Assembly: GCA_027452245.1 (NCBI GenBank) | Contig: DAIDGW010000081.1 | Location: 31,139-95,138 of the forward strand | Direction of reading: 5' to 3' | Source of the DNA: Acidobacteriaceae bacterium | GTDB taxonomy: Bacteria > Acidobacteriota > Terriglobia > Terriglobales > Acidobacteriaceae | DNA: 64,000 nt | Part shown: positions 52,856 to 60,429 of the stretch, in pieces | How the letters are laid out: the number at the start of each line of letters is the position of its first letter | Numbering within the stretch: the first letter of the stretch is position 1 | Translations under genes and position numbers: made by a program | Notes under the pieces: generated by a model | What the model was told of the DNA's origin: nothing | Databases searched by the model: none | The model's input: the letters and a program-made list of their open reading frames with translations, nothing else

Positions 52856-53113
52856 GTGACCACCGAGAAACAGCAGATGATCGGCTACATCGCTCAACTC
52901 CTCCGCAAGCCCGGCCTGGAAATCGACGAAAACACTCCGCTGGTCTCTTCCGGACTCATCGACTCCATGGCCCTGGTCGATCTTCTGCTGAAGCTTGAGG
53001 AACTGACCCGGAAACGTATCCCCGCCGCCAAGGTTCAGCCTAAAGATATGGACACGGTTGCAAAAATGTTTGCCACCGCCGATCGCATCGGAAAGCCTCG
53101 AAAACAGCTATAA
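52856..53113 (+). CDS. acyl carrier protein
   Basis: 85 aa, GTG start with ribosome site AGGAGAAGG. A four-helix carrier protein: the phosphopantetheine attachment site is Ser37 in GLIDSMALVDLLLKLEE (DSM instead of the usual DSL). The following RIPAAKVQPKDMDTVAKMF is the helix III-IV region. It is coupled to the adenylating ligase, so the pair makes an acyl-S-carrier. By analogy with DltA/DltC it may feed the MBOAT encoded 3.4 kb away on the opposite strand. Confidence 0.9.
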   Translation: MTTEKQQMIGYIAQLLRKPGLEIDENTPLVSSGLIDSMALVDLLLKLEELTRKRIPAAKVQPKDMDTVAKMFATADRIGKPRKQL

Positions 53114-53164
53114 AACAAACCGCTGACGTCCGCCGGAAGTCTATGATGAAAGCATCGCTTTTTT

Positions 53165-54199
53165 ATGACGTACCGGCACCCTGTCGTCTGGTTCGTGCTG
53201 TGGGCCGCCTGCTGTCTCTCTGTGCCGAATCCAGTTGTTGCAACTGACACTCCCCATCAGAAAGCCCCGCCACACCTGGTCTTTGTCCGCCAGATTGCGT
53301 CACCGGAAGATCTCAAGCAGGATTTGCATCCCATTCTCAATCGCTCTCTCGACATAATCGCGGGTCCCAAAACCGCCGAACCCATCCCTGACGCACTGCA
53401 GGTTCCCTCTGCAGTAACGACGGACCTTCAACATCGGATGTTCGTCACCGATCTCCGGGCTGGAGTTGTGCATATTTTCGATCTTGCAAACTCGAAGTAT
53501 TCCTTGCTGGAAGGTGGAGAGCACCTGCGTTCACCCATGGGCATTGCCACCGATCGCGGTGGTGAGGTGTATGTAAGCGACATCGAACTACACACAGTCC
53601 TGGTCTACAATTCGCGTGGTAAGTTCTTCCGCTATCTCAAAAGATCCCGGGGATCTGAATCGTATTTTGATACTCCTCGTGGTCTCGCGGTTGATCCGGA
53701 CACTGGACACATCTACGTCTGCGATACCTTCCGCCATTTGATCTTCCTCCTGGACAAGAAGGGCCATATTCTAGGCCGGTGGGGCAAACGCTTTGGCGGG
53801 AATGGACCAGGAGAATTTCGCTACCCTACACAGATTGTGATCACCGGCGGCAATATAGCTGTTTTGGACTCAGGCAACTCGCGCGTGCAAATACTCGATT
53901 CGCATGGCCATTTTCGACATGAGATCAAGGTTGAGATCAGCAGCAGGCGTGCCGGACTGGCGGTTGATGAAAATCAGAACATTTACGTCAGTGATCCAGA
54001 GCTCAACTGCGTCCACGTCTTCAGGCCCGATGGTCGCCCGCTCTACGATTTCGGACAGCATGGAACACAACCAGGCCAATTTGATGGAATCTCCGGCATT
54101 TGGGTGGGCACCGATCAATTGCTTTATGTCGTTGACGCTGCGAACAAACGCGTGCAGCTATTCCGGATATGCACAAAGGACGAAACCTGCCAAAAATAA
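53165..54199 (+). CDS. exported NHL-repeat beta-propeller protein 3
   Basis: A signal peptide (MTYRHPVVWFVLWAACCLSVPNPVVA) is followed by about six NHL repeats (VTTDLQHRMFVTDLRAGVVHIFD, PMGIATDRGGEVYVSDIELHTVLVYN, PRGLAVDPDTGHIYVCDTFRHLIFLLD, ISGIWVGTDQLLYVVDAANKRVQLFRI). The start resembles NHL2 in its IVTDPGANGIHIFDF/FVTDLRAGVVHIFDL segment with following SKYSLL/HKYKFI, so the two are close paralogues. It ends with two Cys (ICTKDETCQK). It follows the ACP gene by 51 bases, which ties the acylation genes to the cytochrome-linked propeller family. Confidence 0.88.
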   Translation: MTYRHPVVWFVLWAACCLSVPNPVVATDTPHQKAPPHLVFVRQIASPEDLKQDLHPILNRSLDIIAGPKTAEPIPDALQVPSAVTTDLQHRMFVTDLRAGVVHIFDLANSKYSLLEGGEHLRSPMGIATDRGGEVYVSDIELHTVLVYNSRGKFFRYLKRSRGSESYFDTPRGLAVDPDTGHIYVCDTFRHLIFLLDKKGHILGRWGKRFGGNGPGEFRYPTQIVITGGNIAVLDSGNSRVQILDSHGHFRHEIKVEISSRRAGLAVDENQNIYVSDPELNCVHVFRPDGRPLYDFGQHGTQPGQFDGISGIWVGTDQLLYVVDAANKRVQLFRICTKDETCQK

Positions 54200-54223
54200 G
54201 GGCTCCCACTCTCGGGAGCCCTT
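54198..54223. terminator. bidirectional terminator between NHL3 and the HemA-like gene
   Basis: AAGGGCTCCC (54198-54207) pairs perfectly with GGGAGCCCTT (54214-54223). Read leftward it is followed by a T-rich tract (TTATTTTT), so it mainly serves the minus-strand HemA-like gene; its left edge overlaps the NHL3 stop. Confidence 0.7.
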
Positions 54224-54310
54224 GGCACCATCTATGAATTTTATGAATGAAATAGGAAAGAAGGATGCCTAGTTTTACCCTCGCGATGTATCTCTCACCG
54301 CCTGCCGTAC

Positions 54311-55660
54311 TCAGTGTGGGAGAGCGACAGGCAGATCACTCCGATGTTCTTTTGTCTTTCTCTCCGAAGTGGCGCCGGCAAGCGCCGGTGAGGGCGTTTC
54401 GAGATGGAACAGGCGATGCACTGCCGCTATCATCCGTTCCTGTTCCCCCTTCTCCGGGAGACCTTTGAGTTCGCGGGCCAGAGAGCTGGCAATCTTCTGT
54501 ATGACTTGTGATGTGATTGCGTGAAGCATCTGATCCTGCTCTCGGCTAAGCGGTCCGCGTTCTTGCTTGAAAGACTCCACTTCTTGCCGGCATAACTCTT
54601 CCAGGCGTCGCCGCATTGCAACGATCGTGGGCAGCGCGGTTTCCGCCTGCAACGTCGCCCGGAAAGCATGTGCCTCCGCGACGATTATCTTTTCCGCCTC
54701 TACGATGCCATGATCGACTTCCGTCAGACCTTCACTGGCAAAGTGCTGTAATCCATCCAGGTCATAGAGAAGAATCCCTTCTACGCGATGAACTTCGTGG
54801 TCCACATCGCGCGGCACTCCGAGATCGAAAATAATCATCGGAGCACCTTTGCGTTCTGCTGCAATCCGCTCCGCTTCCGCTCGCGTAAGAATTGTATGAG
54901 GACAACCGGAGCAACTAATCACAATGTCGGATTCAACCATCTGCTGCCAGCGATCCTTCAAGAGCACCGGGGTCGCCCCCAACTTTTGCGCGAATGCATG
55001 ACATTCCGCCATCTTCTGAGTCATCACCGTCAGCGATGCTACTTTGCTTTCTGCAAGGTAGGAGCCCGCCAGTTCGGCGATTTTGCAACTCCCGATGATC
55101 AGCGCTCGCCTCTTTTCCAATGTCCCAAACAACTGCCGAGCCAAGCTCAGAATAGATCGCGGAATCGGCGGAGGAGTCTTAACCACTCCTTCTTGGTGGC
55201 GGGCCTGCTCGGAAAGGCTGATTGCTTTTCTCACAACCGCATCGAGAACGTGGGCGCTCGCATTGACCGTTCGTGCCTGTTGCCATCCGGCGTTCAAGTG
55301 AAACATGATTTCGGGCTCAGCCTGGGCCAGCGAATCCAACCCGCAAGCCACCTGGAACAAATGCAGGAGCGCGGGTTCATCCAGCAGTCGATAAAAGTGC
55401 TCCCATTCGCGCAGCTTCAGACCGCAGTGGGACGTCAGGAACTGCAACACTGAATTGGCAGCAAGGGTCGGCTCTGAAGCCCAGAGCAAGAACTCCGTAC
55501 GGGCGCGCGTGACAAGTACAAGAACTTCCTCAATTCCCTCAGCATCGCGAAGTTGACGTAAGGCTTCATAACAGCGAGTCTCGGTCATCCAGAAACGTTC
55601 GCGCGTCGGCAAGGAAGCACTTCTCTGGTCTAACCCGATCACCATGAGAGTAGGTTCCAC
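54311..55660 (-). CDS. glutamyl-tRNA reductase-like protein lacking the catalytic cysteine
   Basis: Overall a HemA (GluTR) homologue of normal length (449 aa): N-terminal VIGLDQRSASLPTRERF (family GLNHxTAPxxxRE), NAD-domain RRALIIGSCKIAELAGSYLAES, MIIFDLGVPRDVDHEV (family PRDID), YDLDGLQHF and the C-terminal dimerisation helices. Key positions are altered. The catalytic STCNRxE motif reads VTRARTE (residues 50-56), putting Arg52 where the thioester-forming Cys belongs; GEPQILGQ is AEPEIMFH (114-121); the GAGxM dinucleotide motif is GSCKI. It is probably not an active GluTR and may be a regulatory or haem-related paralogue. The start is GTG 55660 with ribosome site AAGGAG. Confidence 0.85.
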   Translation of the reverse strand: MEPTLMVIGLDQRSASLPTRERFWMTETRCYEALRQLRDAEGIEEVLVLVTRARTEFLLWASEPTLAANSVLQFLTSHCGLKLREWEHFYRLLDEPALLHLFQVACGLDSLAQAEPEIMFHLNAGWQQARTVNASAHVLDAVVRKAISLSEQARHQEGVVKTPPPIPRSILSLARQLFGTLEKRRALIIGSCKIAELAGSYLAESKVASLTVMTQKMAECHAFAQKLGATPVLLKDRWQQMVESDIVISCSGCPHTILTRAEAERIAAERKGAPMIIFDLGVPRDVDHEVHRVEGILLYDLDGLQHFASEGLTEVDHGIVEAEKIIVAEAHAFRATLQAETALPTIVAMRRRLEELCRQEVESFKQERGPLSREQDQMLHAITSQVIQKIASSLARELKGLPEKGEQERMIAAVHRLFHLETPSPALAGATSERKTKEHRSDLPVALPH

Positions 55661-55992
55661 GCGTGCTCCTTGCCCTGGTTTACTGGAATCGCAAGCAAAA
55701 TGCCAAAAAGTTGCTTCTGCGTTCTACCCGTATCGGATGTATTTTCATTCGCTTGCAGGTACGGCCGCGAAAACATTCGCAAGCTCTCTGGTGTGATTGG
55801 GGATTATGGCGCTATTGCGAGTCTTTTAACGCACAAACCTTTCTGACTGAATGGCTTACATCGGTGCTTGGATCACCACTCCAAGTGATTTCAGTCACAG
55901 CGGGAAGCACTGATAAGGACCAAACTGCTTCTCGATCAATAAAGGCAAGCCGCGAATTATAAGGCGGGCGTCGGAAAGGAAACCCAGCAATC
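55661..55992. promoter_or_regulatory. divergent region between the HemA-like gene and cytochrome c
   Basis: 332 bases with no gene. The one clear element is the CRP/FNR-like palindrome at 55884-55899, which could serve either gene. Confidence 0.5.
55884..55899. promoter_or_regulatory. CRP/FNR-like operator upstream of small cytochrome c
   Basis: AGTGATTTCAGTCACA, 12 of 14 consensus positions, centre 101 bases before ATG 55993. Confidence 0.6.
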
Positions 55993-56328
55993 ATGAAGCT
56001 TCTGAAGCTCTTTATCTTGATTGTAATGATCGCTTTAACGCTCTTCCTCATTGTTCCGAATCTTTCATGGGCGGGAGAAGACGGAGCCGGCCTCTATAAA
56101 ACAAAGTGTGCTGCGTGTCACGGTGTGGACGGCGCCGGGAAGCCGGCAGCCAAGATTCCCAGTCTCGTGTCGAGTGAGAGCAAAGCATCTTCTGATGCCG
56201 ATTTGAGCGATGCGATCGCGAATGGTGGCAAGGGAAAGAAACCTTCACACGCATTCGCAAATAAAGGCCTCAGCCCCGACCAAACAAAGATGGTGATCGC
56301 ATACATTCGCGATCTGCAAAAGAAGTAG
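55993..56328 (+). CDS. small class I-like cytochrome c
   Basis: 111 aa. An N-terminal helix (LFILIVMIALTLFLIVPNLSWA) is a signal peptide or anchor, followed by one haem motif CAACH (39-43) in the usual GAGLYKTKCAACHGVDGAGKPAAKIPSL context, and a C-terminal helix MVIAYIRDLQKK. Class I cytochromes normally supply a Met ligand in a loop such as MPAF; here the equivalent reads KKPSHAF with no Met, leaving His86 as the possible sixth ligand. That would give a lower potential haem. It is probably a periplasmic electron carrier. A CRP/FNR-like site precedes it and a strong terminator follows. Confidence 0.92.
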   Translation: MKLLKLFILIVMIALTLFLIVPNLSWAGEDGAGLYKTKCAACHGVDGAGKPAAKIPSLVSSESKASSDADLSDAIANGGKGKKPSHAFANKGLSPDQTKMVIAYIRDLQKK

Positions 56329-56460
56329 GAGTTTCGTATCGCTGTTCTCGCGTGATCAGCGCTGCTGAGTAACCGTCCGCACGCGCTACGCGAGGGAATG
56401 ACCCGCTTTTCGGCGGATCTGGCCTCACGCCGGTTTGTTGACCCTCGCGTTCCGTTCTTC

Positions 56461-56514
56461 GAGAACAGCCAACCCGGGCCTCGGTGCTCACCCCCAGGCC
56501 CGGGTTCTCGTTTT
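56461..56514 (+). terminator. strong intrinsic terminator
   Basis: AACCCGGGCCT (56471-56481) pairs perfectly with AGGCCCGGGTT (56496-56506), extended by GAGAAC (56461-56466) with GTTCTC (56504-56509); TTTT at 56511-56514. Confidence 0.8.
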
Positions 56515-56592
56515 GACTGCCAGTCATAGCGCAAACCCGGAATCCTACATTTCCGCAGCGAAACCTTGTTTGAGAATTGCATCACGAGTAAT

Positions 56593-56608
56593 TGTGACTG
56601 AAATCACA
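56593..56608. promoter_or_regulatory. CRP/FNR-like operator upstream of the radical SAM gene
   Basis: TGTGACTGAAATCACA; centre 75 bases before ATG 56676, with a -10-like TAGCCT at 56630-56635, 30 bases past the centre. Confidence 0.68.
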
Positions 56609-56675
56609 GCCTTTTACCGTGTCGACAGGTAGCCTGAAATCGCTGTGGGACAGCTGAGTCGCGTGGGGGAACGCA

Positions 56676-57794
56676 ATGAGAAGCACCAATCCTGTTGAGA
56701 GTCCGGCTCGTACCATTCACGATTTTTCGCGCAATCCAATGTTGGTCTATTGGGAAATGACACAAGCCTGCGGTTTGGCTTGCAAACACTGCCGCGCCGA
56801 GGCCATGCCGCACCCGCATCCTCTGGAACTCAATACCTCCGAGAGCATGGCCTTCCTGAACCAGTTGTTGGATTTCGGCGACCCGTTGCCTCACCTGATT
56901 CTGACTGGCGGCGATCCTCTGAGCCGTGCCGATCTCTTTCCTCTGATCGACTATGCCTGCGGATTAGGACTGGAGGTTTCAATCACTCCTAGCGCCACAC
57001 CATTGCTGACCAACGATGCGATCACCAGTCTGCGTCAACATGGTATCCAGAGTCTCGGTCTGAGTTTGGACGGATCCACCGCTGAGAAGCACGATGCCAT
57101 TCGCGCGGTTCCCGGCACCTTCGAACGGACCATGGAAGCGGCACGTCATGCCGGTCGATTAGGCATTCCAATTCAAGTCAACACGCTAGTGGCGGAGGAA
57201 ACTGCGGCCGATCTTCCCGCGATCTATCACCTTTTAAAGAACAGCTTTCCCGTCATGCGCTGGAGCTTGTTTTTCTTAATCAGCGTCGGTCGGGGAAAAG
57301 CGCTCAATGAGGTCAGACCAGAAGTCGGCGAGGACATTATGCGGTGGGTATTCGATCTCGTACCGCGAGCACCATTCGCCATTAAAACCACCGAAGCGCC
57401 GTCCTACCGCCGTATCGCGATCGAGAAAATGCGGGCCTGCGGCACCTCATCCTCGCAAATGAAGAACACCGCAGTCTACAAAGGCTTCCAAATTCGCGAT
57501 GGACATGGAATCGTCTTCGTCTCGAACCTGGGCGATATCTATCCATCGGGATTCCTGCCGCTCCGCTGTGGCAATGTGCGCAAGAACTCACTGGTCCATG
57601 TGTACCGCGAGTCTGAAATCTTCCGTGGCCTCCATTCTCCCGATCAGTTCCGCGGCAAGTGTGGAGAGTGCGAATACGGTCATGTTTGTGGCGGATCACG
57701 CGCACGCGCCTTCGCCTATACCGGAGATGTTCTCGAAACTGACCCATTTTGTCCCTATGTGCCGGGCAAACAAGCAGCGGCGACCATGGTCTGA
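56676..57794 (+). CDS. radical SAM/SPASM protein (TIGR04053/AhbD-like)
   Basis: A 372-aa radical SAM enzyme with the [4Fe-4S] motif CGLACKHC (C32, C36, C39) in the context MLVYWEMTQACGLACKHCRAEA, and ILTGGDPLSRADLFPLIDYA. A C-terminal SPASM-type cysteine set (CGNVRKN ... CGECEYGHVCGGSRARAFAYTGD ... CPY) binds auxiliary clusters. The opening closely resembles haem-pathway enzymes AhbD/NirJ and the TIGR04053 family; TIGR04053 function is unknown. Next to a HemA-like protein and a cytochrome, a haem or cofactor modification role is reasonable but unproven. A peptide-modifying role cannot be excluded, though no precursor peptide is seen nearby. Confidence 0.85.
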   Translation: MRSTNPVESPARTIHDFSRNPMLVYWEMTQACGLACKHCRAEAMPHPHPLELNTSESMAFLNQLLDFGDPLPHLILTGGDPLSRADLFPLIDYACGLGLEVSITPSATPLLTNDAITSLRQHGIQSLGLSLDGSTAEKHDAIRAVPGTFERTMEAARHAGRLGIPIQVNTLVAEETAADLPAIYHLLKNSFPVMRWSLFFLISVGRGKALNEVRPEVGEDIMRWVFDLVPRAPFAIKTTEAPSYRRIAIEKMRACGTSSSQMKNTAVYKGFQIRDGHGIVFVSNLGDIYPSGFLPLRCGNVRKNSLVHVYRESEIFRGLHSPDQFRGKCGECEYGHVCGGSRARAFAYTGDVLETDPFCPYVPGKQAAATMV

Positions 57795-57810
57795 AGCTGC
57801 ATCCTCCTAC

Positions 57811-57850
57811 AGGCGGCCTTCCCGATGAAGGCCGCCTTTGTTCTCTTCTT
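57811..57850 (+). terminator. intrinsic terminator after the radical SAM gene
   Basis: AGGCGGCCTTC (57811-57821) pairs perfectly with GAAGGCCGCCT (57827-57837); a T/C-rich tract follows. Confidence 0.8.
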
Positions 57851-57929
57851 TTGATTTCAACGGCATAACATCCGAAAATCAGCACTACTCCCATTTTCCG
57901 CTTCCGGCATCCAAATTACTGGAGGACTG

Positions 57930-58544
57930 ATGTCATTCGATCATCTTCGGAAGGCATTTCATCTTGGGATCGTAATTGCCGTTCTGGCAGTCGCCGCCTC
58001 GGCACACGCCGGGGGCAGCGAGGTTCTGGGCCAGATCGATCTCAGAGGCGCCAGCAAGGCCGCGAAGACTGCGGGAGTCTGGATAGATGGCCAATACATT
58101 GGGTATCTGCACGAACTCAAAGGATCGAAGAAGCTGCTTCTCTTACCCGGAGAGCACGACATCACCGTACGCCAAGGTGGCTATCTGGATTTCGATCAGA
58201 AAGTGACCGTGCGCGCGGGGCAAAAACAGCTGGTCAATGTAAAGCTGCAGAAAGATACGCGCATTCAGTATCCTAAGGTCACCGCGGAGATCAAACTCGA
58301 CGTTCTCCCCACTCGTGCCGCGGTCTTCGTCGACGGCGTCTACACCGGCCACGTATCGGAGTTTAGCGGCCTGGGACGCGGCCTGCTCGTGACCCCGGGC
58401 AAGCGAAAAATTACGATCACGCTGCCGGGATATCAAACGTTTGAAACTGATATTGATCTGGTGGCCAACCAGAAATCCACGATAAAAACGAATCTTGTGA
58501 AGGGCGGCCCGGCCGAAGGCACATCTTTGTCGCAGCCTCAATAA
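57930..58544 (+). CDS. exported PEGA-domain protein
   Basis: A signal peptide (about residues 1-27, ending ASAHA) and two PEGA-like beta domains: AAKTAGVWIDGQYIGYLHELKGSKKLLLLPGEHDITVRQGGYLDF and LPTRAAVFVDGVYTGHVSEFSGLGRGLLVTPGKRKITITLPGYQTF. PEGA modules are small surface or periplasmic beta-sandwiches found beside other extracellular domains. The start has ribosome site GGAGG. It lies alone after a terminator and is convergent with the PilZ gene. The ligand is unknown. Confidence 0.85.
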   Translation: MSFDHLRKAFHLGIVIAVLAVAASAHAGGSEVLGQIDLRGASKAAKTAGVWIDGQYIGYLHELKGSKKLLLLPGEHDITVRQGGYLDFDQKVTVRAGQKQLVNVKLQKDTRIQYPKVTAEIKLDVLPTRAAVFVDGVYTGHVSEFSGLGRGLLVTPGKRKITITLPGYQTFETDIDLVANQKSTIKTNLVKGGPAEGTSLSQPQ

Positions 58545-58554
58545 GGCGGGGGTC

Positions 58555-59673
58555 TTATGCCGACACCGCGGCTACGCCGCCACGCTGCTTTCGCAATTCT
58601 TCCTCAAAAGCTTCCTGCGAAAACGGCGGCTGCTGCCGGAATAACTTCAACAGCGGATCGTCGACATTGCCACTATGCCAATCGGCGCTATTGCCGGCAT
58701 TGCGATCGATTCCTTCGGGTTCCACCATAACCTCGGGTGTAACGCCGTGGTTGTCGGTTAGCGCAGATAGCAGCCTTTCCAAATCGGCTTGAAGCTCCGG
58801 CGTCGTGCGTGTGAACTCCACCCCCATGCCCTTTTCTGGATGCATCACCCGCACCAGTCCGGCGGTGCGCAATTCAATTCCCGGAACTTTCATGGAAATC
58901 GTGACCCGGGTGGAAACGGGAAACGGCGAGGAAATTTCCAGGTAGCATCCTCCCAGACTCAGGTCGGTCAATTGGCAGCGCAAGGCATCGTCCGGTTCCG
59001 GATCGGCGGAATTCCGCTTCAGCCACTGGCCCACACAGGTGGAATCCTCGGTAGAAACATCGACAAATCGCAACCCGGCCTGCCCCGTATTCCCTTCCCA
59101 GGCAAACTCTCCCTTAAGATTCAACGGCTGTCGAGTACCTGGCAACGTAAAAGAGAGACGGCAAATCCCGCTGGGACGGCTCCTGCGAGGCAGCTTCACC
59201 GACATGCCTCCCTCGCTTAAATCTGTGGTGTTGACCTTCCAGGTTGATCCGGAACTGGCGTCGATCGTGACCGGGACACTTACCGGAACGCGCACGTTGC
59301 GGCGGCGCTCACGGTTCATCAGCGCACGAGCCGCTCGAAAACTCGATCGAGATCGTTCCATCGATACTGGCTTATAAAGAACAAAATGTGCTCCCAGTTC
59401 GAAGACCGAGCGCAATCCGCTCTGCGCTCCGACTATTGCGACAGAAACTGCCCGCTGATTACAGGCCGAAGTTCTAGAACTGCGCAGCACGTCGGCCGCT
59501 CCCTTTTCCTCGCAATCGACGATGATGGCCTCAAAACGCGTGCGCGTCAGCTTGCGCAGAGCCGAATCGGCGTCCATACAAAGTTCGACATCGATTTCCA
59601 GATCACCCAGGGTACGGCGCAGCGCCCGGATAATCTTTTCATCGGAACAAAGAACTAATGATCTGAGACTCAT
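58555..59673 (-). CDS. protein with degenerate receiver-like domain and two PilZ domains
   Basis: The N-terminal 115 residues look like a receiver fold (SLVLCSDEKIIRALRRTLGDLEIDVELCMDADSALRKL, FEAIIVDCEEKG) with Asp at the phosphorylation position followed by Cys, so signalling is uncertain. Two PilZ-like domains follow: first RRNVRVPVSVPVTIDASSGSTWKVNTTDLSEGGMSVKLPRR, second CQLTDLSLGGCYLEISSPFPVSTRVTISMKV. The RxxxR plus [DN]xSxGG elements bind c-di-GMP in active PilZ domains; the first domain has both. It is probably a c-di-GMP effector. 372 aa. Confidence 0.87.
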   Translation of the reverse strand: MSLRSLVLCSDEKIIRALRRTLGDLEIDVELCMDADSALRKLTRTRFEAIIVDCEEKGAADVLRSSRTSACNQRAVSVAIVGAQSGLRSVFELGAHFVLYKPVSMERSRSSFRAARALMNRERRRNVRVPVSVPVTIDASSGSTWKVNTTDLSEGGMSVKLPRRSRPSGICRLSFTLPGTRQPLNLKGEFAWEGNTGQAGLRFVDVSTEDSTCVGQWLKRNSADPEPDDALRCQLTDLSLGGCYLEISSPFPVSTRVTISMKVPGIELRTAGLVRVMHPEKGMGVEFTRTTPELQADLERLLSALTDNHGVTPEVMVEPEGIDRNAGNSADWHSGNVDDPLLKLFRQQPPFSQEAFEEELRKQRGGVAAVSA

Positions 59674-60081
59674 ACGCTTTCAGGGCCGCACCTGGAAATT
59701 TGGGAGAAAACGGTCCTACAAGCGACTCTACGGCGGGTTAATAAGGTGATCAATGGCCCACGTGGAGAAATCCATTACGAGCGTAACCAGGCCTGTTCCC
59801 GAAAGTCTTAGGTCACCTAAACACAACAAACCCAGATGCTTGCAGTGGAAGATATAGTTCCTAGGGGACAGATTTCTATTGACTTCCGGCCAACGAAAGC
59901 ATAGAATTATATGTCTTCAAGTAAGTCTAGATTTTCCTGGGCGCTGCCATGTCCTTTGGCGTCTCCCATGTGGGCCGTCAGTTCCTGCATCCTTCGGACA
60001 CTTTGAAGAATCACATAGTTAGGTGCGCGCAAGGTTGTATTGAAGAGGTATATCCCCCGATTTAGAGAGGCAATTTTTCTC
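59674..60081. other. intergenic region, 408 bases
   Basis: No convincing gene on the plus strand. A minus-strand open frame (59907 to about 60083) has a plausible composition but no ribosome site or recognisable family and starts inside the next gene, so I do not call it. Otherwise I see only an AT-richer stretch around 59850-59930. Confidence 0.4.
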
Positions 60082-60309
60082 ATGGCAAAGAGACGCGGAA
60101 ATCCGAACTGGGGCAAGCCGGAGCCCATTGGCCCCATCACCCCAACCATTACCGAGTTTGAGCAGGTCGTCCGGGAATACAAGCTCTCCCCCGACCAATA
60201 CCTGCGTTCGACCCGCCTTCGGGAGTGGGCACGCCGCAACAAGAATTCCAAGTACATCCCGGAGCCTCTGCTGGAAGCTTGGGGCTTCGAGATCGAGTCA
60301 ACCCTGTAA
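60082..60309 (+). CDS. small conserved hypothetical protein, 75 aa
   Basis: A small basic protein (MAKRRGNPNWGKPEPIGPITPTITEFEQVV) with no signal peptide. The middle LSPDQYLRSTRLREWARRNKNSKYIPEPLLEAWGFEIES looks helical and similar to short acidobacterial proteins of unknown function; it could bind nucleic acid or a ribosome-associated partner. Start ATG 60082 is preferred over the open frame at 60040. An intrinsic terminator follows, which supports a real transcript. Confidence 0.7.
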   Translation: MAKRRGNPNWGKPEPIGPITPTITEFEQVVREYKLSPDQYLRSTRLREWARRNKNSKYIPEPLLEAWGFEIESTL

Positions 60310-60333
60310 CTCGAGCCGTGCATATAAGATAGG

Positions 60334-60365
60334 GGGTCGCTCTTTGAGCGGCCCTTTCTGTTTGG
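60334..60365 (+). terminator. intrinsic terminator after the 75-aa gene
   Basis: GGGTCGCTC (60334-60342) pairs with GAGCGGCCC (60346-60354) with one G-T pair; T-rich tract follows. Confidence 0.7.
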
Positions 60366-60429
60366 CAGGTGCTGACGACCGAACAAATCTGCTGAGTTTA
60401 GCCCGTCGGATTGCTACAATCCTTCTCGC

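Larger units (their letters stand above)
56329..56675. other. intergenic region with terminator and operator
   Basis: A 347-base gap. It contains a terminator for cytochrome c (56461-56514) and the CRP/FNR-like site for the radical SAM gene (56593-56608). No further gene is supported. Confidence 0.6.

Noticed and set aside
56400..56470. Apparent GC-rich repeat region near cytochrome c
   Set aside because: Explained by the long perfect terminator hairpin at 56461-56514; no repeat unit elsewhere in the window.
59907..60083. Minus-strand open frame with a plausible C-terminus (EENLDLLEDI-like ending)
   Set aside because: No ribosome site, start inside the 75-aa gene, and no recognisable family. 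It could be a small gene remnant but is not supported.
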